The notes under the pieces were generated by a model. It saw only the letters and a list, made by a program, of their open reading frames with translations, searched no databases and was not told the origin of the DNA. A DNA stretch of 51,386 nucleotides from Lachnospiraceae bacterium RM5. Lineage in GTDB: Bacteria > Bacillota > Clostridia > Lachnospirales > Lachnospiraceae. The stretch covers positions 272,298 to 323,683 of the forward strand of contig FOFK01000003.1 in NCBI GenBank assembly GCA_900110975.1, given 5' to 3'. Below, one piece after another: positions 46,090-51,386 of this stretch (position 1 is the stretch's first letter; every line of letters begins with the position of its first letter). Position numbers and translations under genes: made by a program.

Positions 46090-46932
46090 ATGAACTATAA
46101 TTTTAATAATACACTTATAGATTTTCATTTACATTCTTTTTTTTCTGCTGATTCTGATGAATCGCCGGAAAACATTTGCAAAAATGCTATAGATAAAGGT
46201 TTATCTGGTATTTGCTTTACAGATCATATCGATTTTGACATGGTAAATGAAGATAATTCCAGATTGTTTTTATTTGATCCTGATGAATATTTTAATACAC
46301 TTCTTAAATTAAAAGAATTATTTAAAGGAAGTCTTGATATAAATATCGGAGTTGAAACCGGTCTTGAACCTGATAAAAGGGACAGACTTAATGATTTTGT
46401 AAATAATCATCCTTTTGATTTTGTCATCGGTTCATCCCACCTTATAAACGGCATTGATCCTTATTATCCAAAATACTTTGAAGGTAAAACAAAAAAAGAA
46501 GCTTTGGATGAGTACTTCTTATCAATCATTACAAATTTAAATACATTAAGTAATTTTGATGTTTATGGCCATCTTGATTATATTATAAGATATCTTCCGG
46601 AGTCTATGGTAGATTCAGGCACTAAAAGATATAGCGTAATTGATTACATTGATTATATAGATGAAATCCTAAAGAAATTGATTAATTCAGGCAAAGGAAT
46701 TGAAGTAAATACATGCGGATACAGAGCGGGCCTTAATAACCCAAATCCTGACTTTGATATAATAAAGAGATATAAAGAACTTGGTGGCGAAATAATTACT
46801 ATCGGCTCAGATGCACACAATGCCAAAGATGTAGGATTTATGATTAAGGAAACTAAAGATATATTAAAAAAATTAGGGGTTAATTATATTACTTACTTTA
46901 ATAATCGTAAAGCTGAGTTTATGAAGATATAA
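46090..46932 (+). CDS. PHP-domain phosphatase (HisJ/histidinol-phosphatase-like)
   Basis: 280 residues. PHP metal ligands appear in order: DFHLHSFFSADS, GICFTDHIDFD, GVETGLEPD, VIGSSHLI, DVYGHLDYIIR, and TIGSDAHN. The family includes histidinol-phosphate phosphatase HisJ, but no his genes lie near, so another phosphoester substrate is possible. AAAGGA precedes the ATG. The 3' end is followed within 20 bp by the 8-unit hairpin array. Confidence 0.87.
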   Translation: MNYNFNNTLIDFHLHSFFSADSDESPENICKNAIDKGLSGICFTDHIDFDMVNEDNSRLFLFDPDEYFNTLLKLKELFKGSLDINIGVETGLEPDKRDRLNDFVNNHPFDFVIGSSHLINGIDPYYPKYFEGKTKKEALDEYFLSIITNLNTLSNFDVYGHLDYIIRYLPESMVDSGTKRYSVIDYIDYIDEILKKLINSGKGIEVNTCGYRAGLNNPNPDFDIIKRYKELGGEIITIGSDAHNAKDVGFMIKETKDILKKLGVNYITYFNNRKAEFMKI

Positions 46933-46951
46933 TTTTATTTTATCTTCCTTT

Positions 46952-47357
46952 ACGAATAGAATCTGTAAGTTCCGATTTCTATTCGTTGGATTCCATCTTC
47001 CTTTACGAATAAAATCTGTGAGTTCCGATTTCTATTCGTAAGATTCCATCTTCCTTTACGAATAGAATTTATGAGTTTCAATTTTTATTCGTTGGATTCC
47101 ATTTTCCTTTACGAATAGAATCTGTAAGTTCCGATTTCTATTCGTTGGATTCCATTTTCCTTTACGAATAGAATCTGTGAGTTCCGATTTCTATTCGTTG
47201 GATTCCATTTTCCTTTACGAATAGAATCTGTAAGTTCCGATTTCTATTCGTTGGATTCCATTTTCCTTTACGAATAGAATCTGTAAGTTCCTATTTCTAT
47301 TCGTAGGATTCCATTTTCCTTTACGAATAGAATCTGTGAGTTCCGATTTCTATTCGT
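46952..47357. repeat. Inverted-repeat array, exact 53-bp period (locus 3 of the ACGAATAGA family, 8 units)
   Basis: Left arms ACGAATAGA start at 46952, 47005, 47058, 47111, 47164, 47217, 47270 and 47323, all 53 bp apart, with right arms TCTATTCGT. Loop (TCTGTRAGTTCCGATT) and spacer (TGGATTCCATTTTCCTTT) differ from loci 1 and 2 but are nearly constant inside this array. It lies between two convergent genes. Confidence 0.95.
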
Positions 47358-47382
47358 TAAGTTATGACTTGACTACTCTTCT

Positions 47383-48456
47383 CTACTCTTTCTTCTCGGT
47401 GTTTTTTATCATGGTTTTTATATTTTCTTTTTCTTTCTTTTCATCTTTTTCTTTTTTTCTTGATTTTATAAGAGAAATAATATCAACCACAATTATGATA
47501 ACTACCGAAAGAACAAAGATTTTTATTATTTTATTTATTGTATAAATCGCATTGTTTGATATTCTTCTTGGCACTGGTGATAATGCTTTTTCTGAAACTA
47601 TAGCGATTGCATACCAGTTTGTATCAGGAATAACGTTGTAGCAAAAATATCTTTTATTTCCATTTTTCTTGATTGTAACAATTCCTGACTGATTGTTTTT
47701 CAAGCCTTTTTCAAGTTTTGTGCTGGCTTTTTCGCTGATTACATTTACGATTGTAAATAAATTGTTTTCATTTGTAGCATTAGGGCCTGCTATAAGATTT
47801 CCATTACTCTGGGAAATAAATATATTTCCAATCTGGCCAAAGGAAGATGTATCTATCATCTCTGTAAATGTGCTTACTTCATACGTTGCACTAAGCACAC
47901 CAATAATCCCGTCATCATTAGATACAGGAACTGCAAAGGAAAGATAAGACTTATCGTTCATCATCATCATTCCTGAAACTTCATTTTTTCCGGAAAGGAC
48001 TTTTTCAAAGAAAGCATCGCCATTATCAATATTTTCGCCAACTGTTGCTATTACCACTTTATCTTTGTTATAAAGTCTTAATCCGACATAATTATTATTA
48101 TTTAAGGATTCTTCAAGATTTTTTGTAATCAGGATAACATCATCTGATACTCCATTATTAGAAATATCAAAAATACTTTCATCATCACACATAAGTGATA
48201 AATTATTTAAAATCCTGAATTCATCATTAATACTAAGTTTCACCTTGTCTATAGAATCAGTAACAATGGCATCAAGATACTTCTTGGTATATTTATTTAA
48301 TTTTTTCTCTGTATCTTCAGTATATCCGTTAAGAAGATAAATGGTATAAAATGCTACAAATGCAAGAATTATTAATTTATATGTTACATATTCAAAGACT
48401 GTCTTAACCACAGTACGTGACATATATGTAATTTTATTTTTAAAACGTTTTTTCAT
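47383..48456 (-). CDS. Orphan Cache-type sensor without output domain
   Basis: 357 residues. TM helix (about residues 22-42), an extracellular region of about 245 residues with the double-Cache pattern (YVGLRLYNKDKVV, YLSFAVPVSNDDGIIGVL, GNIFISQSNGNLIAG), a second TM helix (about 305-330) and only a Lys/Glu-rich cytoplasmic stub follow. Family members normally continue into HAMP, GGDEF, kinase or chemoreceptor domains; none is present. It either works through a partner or is a truncated receptor. The stop is 26 bp from the edge of the hairpin array. ATG 48456 or 48465 are both possible (GGAG 11 or 2 nt upstream). Confidence 0.82.
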   Translation of the reverse strand: MKKRFKNKITYMSRTVVKTVFEYVTYKLIILAFVAFYTIYLLNGYTEDTEKKLNKYTKKYLDAIVTDSIDKVKLSINDEFRILNNLSLMCDDESIFDISNNGVSDDVILITKNLEESLNNNNYVGLRLYNKDKVVIATVGENIDNGDAFFEKVLSGKNEVSGMMMMNDKSYLSFAVPVSNDDGIIGVLSATYEVSTFTEMIDTSSFGQIGNIFISQSNGNLIAGPNATNENNLFTIVNVISEKASTKLEKGLKNNQSGIVTIKKNGNKRYFCYNVIPDTNWYAIAIVSEKALSPVPRRISNNAIYTINKIIKIFVLSVVIIIVVDIISLIKSRKKEKDEKKEKENIKTMIKNTEKKE

Positions 48457-48553
48457 TAAAAACATAACTCCTAAGTAAAAAAATTAGTTCAACCAAAAAT
48501 CAATAGTCTAGTCATTTAGGAAATGCTACACTAATGACAAATAACTAAATCAA

Positions 48554-49459
48554 CTACAAAATATATGGTGTTATCTGATATACATAGTAATTAAGCCAGT
48601 TTGTGTATAGTGTATTAGCATGTGCTCTCCATGAAAGACTTGGCTTATTTCTAGGGTCATCATCAGGATAATAATTTTCAGGAATATCAATTGCTAAGCC
48701 TTTTGCCAGATCTCTTTTATATTCCACATCCAAAGTGATTCTGTCGTATTCCATATGTCCGGTAACAAAAATCTGCTTGCCTTCTTTATCACTTATAATT
48801 GTAGGTCCTGCTTCTTTTGATTTTGCAAGGACTACAAGTCTTTCATCCCGTTCAATTGCATCCGCATCAGAATCTGCATTTCTTGAAAGCGGGCACCAGA
48901 AATAATCATCAAATCCTCTCATTAATGGAGTTTTATGATGTAATACTTCCTGTTTATATATTCCGAAAAGCTTCTTTTTTCTTTCGATTTTTTTTATTCC
49001 ATAATGATAATACAGACCCGCCTGTGCACCCCAGCATATATGGAACGTTGAAGTTACATTTGTCTTTGTAAATTCCATTATTTCCTTAAGTTCTTCCCAG
49101 TAGTCAACCTCTTCAAACTTATATTCTTCTAAAGGTGCCCCTGTTATAATAAATCCGTCAAACTTCTTATCCTTTATCTTATCAAAAGTTGTATAAAACT
49201 GATTAAGATGACTTGCAGGTGTATTTTTTGAAACATGAGATCCTGTACATACAAAAGTCAAATCAACCTGAAGCGGTGTATTTGAAAGTGCTCTTAAAAG
49301 CTGTATCTCTGTCTCGTTTTTTAATGGCATAAGATTAAGCAAAGCTATTTTTAAAGGTCTTATATCCTGGCTGATAGCTCTGTTCTCGTCCATAATAAAT
49401 ATATTTTCTGATTCAATAACTGCCTTTGCAGGTAGATCTGATTGTACTTTAATTGGCAT
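48554..49459 (-). CDS. metA: Homoserine O-acyltransferase, predicted acetyl-CoA type
   Basis: 301 residues. Catalytic Cys in FHICWGAQ (about residue 142), His in VTGHMEYD with a following Glu, and the DDP..NKPSLSWRAHA C-terminus are the MetA pattern. The specificity position after TGAPL is Glu (TGAPLEEYKF). Family knowledge says Glu here favours acetyl-CoA and Gly succinyl-CoA, so this enzyme probably makes O-acetylhomoserine in methionine synthesis. AAGGA lies before the ATG. No SAM riboswitch or T-box is recognisable in the 160 bp upstream. Confidence 0.95.
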   Translation of the reverse strand: MPIKVQSDLPAKAVIESENIFIMDENRAISQDIRPLKIALLNLMPLKNETEIQLLRALSNTPLQVDLTFVCTGSHVSKNTPASHLNQFYTTFDKIKDKKFDGFIITGAPLEEYKFEEVDYWEELKEIMEFTKTNVTSTFHICWGAQAGLYYHYGIKKIERKKKLFGIYKQEVLHHKTPLMRGFDDYFWCPLSRNADSDADAIERDERLVVLAKSKEAGPTIISDKEGKQIFVTGHMEYDRITLDVEYKRDLAKGLAIDIPENYYPDDDPRNKPSLSWRAHANTLYTNWLNYYVYQITPYIL

Positions 49460-49634
49460 TTATATTACTTCCTTAAAAATATTTATATTAATTTAAATTT
49501 TTTAAAAAAAATTACATTAATTAAAATAAGAGTTTAACACAAAAATGTGTCGGTTTCAACTTTCTAATTTTTCCAGAATAGTAAAATACTTCAAAAACTT
49601 TAATTAACCTGTTATGAAGTGGCATTGCAACGAA

Positions 49635-49718
49635 TTAAATCACCTGCAATTTCAGCGATACTTCGGCATTCTGAGCGATATAAAGCTGATTTGAATTGAT
49701 AGATTTAATTTCGGTCAT
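49635..49718 (-). pseudogene. 28-codon open frame after an SD-sequestering hairpin (gene remnant or small peptide)
   Basis: ATG 49718 has AGGAG 7 nt upstream and opens a frame of 27 residues beginning MTEIKSINSNQLYIAQNAE, then stops. The good start signals with so short a product suggest a truncated gene or a small peptide. The ribosome site lies in the 3' arm of the hairpin at 49722-49756. Confidence 0.35.
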
Positions 49719-49721
49719 AAA

Positions 49722-49756
49722 AACACTCCTAACAAAAATAATTTTGTTAAGAGTGC
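49722..49756 (-). terminator. Terminator-like hairpin downstream of the immunity genes
   Basis: GCACTCTTAACAAAA / TTTTGTTAGGAGTGT, a 15-bp near-perfect stem with a 4-nt loop, is followed by TTTT. It could end the toxin-immunity transcript or mask the AGGAG of the following short frame. Confidence 0.7.
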
Positions 49757-49759
49757 TTT

Positions 49760-49990
49760 GATATCAGCTTATTGGAACTAAACTGAAAAATCATTATTAT
49801 GTTTTACTTAAGCATTCCCAACTGGGGCTAAAAACGCTATTTCTTGCTCGATACTACCGTACCTCGCTATCCTCACCCTCATCGAGTTTAATCGGCACAG
49901 CCGAGAGTCGATTCGGGTTCGGGATTGTGGTAGGATTTAGTTGTCTGGATTTGATTGGAAGGGGATGGTGGTGCTAAGGTATAGACAGTC
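49760..49990. other. Non-coding stretch of unusual composition
   Basis: Bases 49830-49990 are clearly richer in G and C than other gaps. They contain short open stretches in all minus frames (for example ending in SIEQEIAFLAPVGNA) but no frame with a start and ribosome site. This looks like a relic, perhaps of displaced toxin or immunity cassettes. Confidence 0.4.
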
Positions 49991-49998
49991 ATAAATAA

Positions 49999-50373
49999 TT
50001 AGTTCATATCATCTGGATGTTTTTGGTAATACTGTTTCAACCACATTGAACTACCCAACCTATAAACATTGTCACTATGATTGTTAGCTTCATCTTTAAT
50101 TATATCCAGTGCCTTAAGTCTTATAGATTTATCACAATTCATCAATTCTAAAATATGATGAGCAACCCATCCTCTAACATCTTCATCATTTGAATCGAGC
50201 AAACTCACATATTCAAATTTAATATGATTTGATCCTTTTTCTATCTGTTTTACAATCTTTCTATTTCTGTCCGCAAGTTTATTACTATAATTTACTTTTC
50301 TTTTATCAGCAAAATCATCAATGGAAAGCTTCATATTTTTTATATTCTGTATATACTCTTCTATTAGATTCAT
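49999..50373 (-). CDS. Helical-repeat immunity-like protein (DUF2019-like)
   Basis: 124 residues, soluble, alpha-helical. The pattern SNHIKFEYVSLLDSNDEDVRGWVAHHILEL... resembles short HEAT-like DUF2019 proteins often found as immunity or orphan immunity genes behind polymorphic toxins. Its ATG overlaps the stop of the preceding gene (4 bp), so translation is coupled. The family assignment is by pattern memory and only moderate. Confidence 0.65.
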   Translation of the reverse strand: MNLIEEYIQNIKNMKLSIDDFADKRKVNYSNKLADRNRKIVKQIEKGSNHIKFEYVSLLDSNDEDVRGWVAHHILELMNCDKSIRLKALDIIKDEANNHSDNVYRLGSSMWLKQYYQKHPDDMN

Positions 50374-50732
50374 TTTTCATCCTCATTTTCATAGCAATAT
50401 GTTATTTCTTTTGCTAATACTTCTATAACAGAATTTGAAGTATTTAGATTAATATATATTTTTTTTAGCGGAATAGAAATATTTTTTTCTGGATATTTGC
50501 TTATGTTTTTTTCCATTATTATATTTTCCACATAAAAGCTTCTTATAGTATCACATCCACTAATAAACAAATTGCAATCCAACTTAGCTGAATAACAGTT
50601 CTTACATTGAATTATTAAAGTATTATCTTGATATTCAGTTTTTATAATAATCTCGTCAAAAAAATCAGCTTTTGAAATCATATTTATGCTTATCAACTTT
50701 TCATCATGTAAGACTAATTTCTCTAAATCCAT
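50370..50732 (-). CDS. Probable immunity protein, unknown family
   Basis: 120 residues, soluble, no recognised motif; contains alternating beta-type strands. It begins 12 bp after the toxin-like gene and has a strong GGAGG site 8 nt before the ATG. It overlaps the DUF2019-like gene. Position directly behind the toxin C-terminus is the main reason for calling it immunity. Confidence 0.6.
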   Translation of the reverse strand: MDLEKLVLHDEKLISINMISKADFFDEIIIKTEYQDNTLIIQCKNCYSAKLDCNLFISGCDTIRSFYVENIIMEKNISKYPEKNISIPLKKIYINLNTSNSVIEVLAKEITYCYENEDEK

Positions 50733-50744
50733 AGTTGCTACCTC

Positions 50745-51386
50745 CTAAAATTCCAAAGGATTATCATCATTTGGTCTTGGACTAAAATGTTCTTTTCCAC
50801 CATCTATATGATAATGTGAATAACTTGGTCCCTTCTTTCCTATTGGAGTTGCTGGGTCAATCCTCAGTTTTTCAGTAAATTTACCATTTTCATCAAAAAC
50901 ACCATAACTACCATTTCTATATGGATTCTCAACATAGTTATCTGGTATTCCATTTTTAAAAGCAACACCATCTGGAGTAACATAATAGTCTGGTTTTACA
51001 TCACTTCCACCCTTGCTTCCACCGATAGTCGCATCTAAATCAACAAATCCTCTGTTATCATGCAAAAACTCTTTAAAGTTTTCTTTTAAGTCAATTCCAA
51101 AATCATCTTTAATATTTGAGCCTAATTCTTTTAAACCAAAGCCAATTCCTGCAGCTGATATTCCTATAGATAATACATCTGCAATGACTCTTCCAAGAGT
51201 AAGGTCATGGTTTTTAACTCCTTGGTAAATATCTTTTCCTGCTGTAAATGCTGTATATCCGGCAACTGCAATACCGCCTATAATGCTGGCATATTTTAGG
51301 GTTTTACTTATAACATTTGCAGCTTTTGTAAGTTTTACGCAATTTGTCGCAAACTTTATGCCACTTACCATGTTTCCAATTAAAGG
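50745..51386 (-). CDS. C-terminal part of a polymorphic-toxin-like protein (cut by window edge)
   Basis: The frame is open to the right edge, so the real start lies outside the window; ATG 51371 is internal and has no ribosome site. The visible 213 residues have Ala/Gly-rich hydrophobic helices (about residues 25-85 of the fragment, like pretoxin regions of LXG or RHS proteins). A short linker and a C-terminal domain of about 100 residues follow, ending PSYSHYHIDGGKEHFSPRP. The His-rich HYH...EH pattern resembles small toxin nuclease domains. Two immunity-like genes follow immediately. Confidence 0.7.
   Translation of the reverse strand, partial: PLIGNMVSGIKFATNCVKLTKAANVISKTLKYASIIGGIAVAGYTAFTAGKDIYQGVKNHDLTLGRVIADVLSIGISAAGIGFGLKELGSNIKDDFGIDLKENFKEFLHDNRGFVDLDATIGGSKGGSDVKPDYYVTPDGVAFKNGIPDNYVENPYRNGSYGVFDENGKFTEKLRIDPATPIGKKGPSYSHYHIDGGKEHFSPRPNDDNPLEF

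Overview
The window is AT-rich, low-GC Gram-positive DNA. It has strong GGAGG ribosome sites, a DUF5688-type protein, a SipW-type signal peptide, an 18-subunit-free set of ordinary housekeeping genes and no outer-membrane genes. This fits an anaerobic gut Clostridia, most likely a Lachnospiraceae; that placement is inference from gene content, not a search. Almost all genes lie on the minus strand. The exceptions are an O-antigen-ligase-like gene, a small acidic membrane protein, a PHP phosphatase and one tRNA-Arg.

Layout. 1-3.8 kb: two unknown membrane proteins, a GAF-GGDEF diguanylate cyclase and an MBL-fold hydrolase. 3.8-9.7 kb: a class III adenylate cyclase with a CHASE2 sensor, a 984-residue secreted Ig-like protein and a membrane-anchored FecR-domain protein. 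These five genes (FecR, Ig-like, CHASE2-cyclase, MBL, GGDEF) read in one direction from a good promoter at 9.95 kb and look like an envelope-sensing second-messenger locus. 10.5-12.4 kb: cytidine deaminase, an XRE regulator and a CPBP protease. 13.0-15.7 kb: O-antigen ligase/polymerase and a SipW-dependent surface protein. 16.2-20.1 kb: gdhA with a terminator-containing leader, and a very acidic membrane protein. 20.2-22.8 kb: tRNA-Arg(CCG), a DUF5688 protein, efp and a small membrane protein. 23.4-26.7 kb: LacI-family regulator, AAC(3)-like acetyltransferase and MATE pump. 26.9-29.6 kb: PepD-like peptidase and DHH/DHHA1 phosphoesterase. 29.7-37.8 kb: a polyamine cluster, speD-speA-speE-speB-(carboxynorspermidine synthase)-nspC, encoding two different routes to spermidine. 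38.1-40.8 kb: prfC and a PAP2 phosphatase. 40.9-45.7 kb: glycolytic run gap-pgk-tpiA-gpmI. 46.1-49.5 kb: PHP phosphatase, an orphan Cache sensor and metA. 50.0-51.4 kb: the end of a polymorphic-toxin-like gene followed by two immunity-like genes, cut by the window edge.

The most unusual aspect is in the intergenic DNA. Nearly every long gap holds its own repeat array. At least six are arrays of inverted repeats (arms 7-11 bp, arm centres about 26-31 bp apart) repeated at near-fixed periods: 53 bp (three loci sharing the same arms ACGAATAGA/TCTATTCGT, with 5, 12 and 8 units), exactly 52 bp (8 units), 64/75 bp (4 units) and 63/73 bp (3 units). These periods are close to whole numbers of DNA helical turns (5, 6 or 7), and where the period changes within an array it changes by about one turn. 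I know of no named element with these properties. Simpler tandem repeats of 14, 18, 32 and 38 bp fill other gaps, and some run into coding sequence (the 3' end of the MATE gene and two places in nspC).
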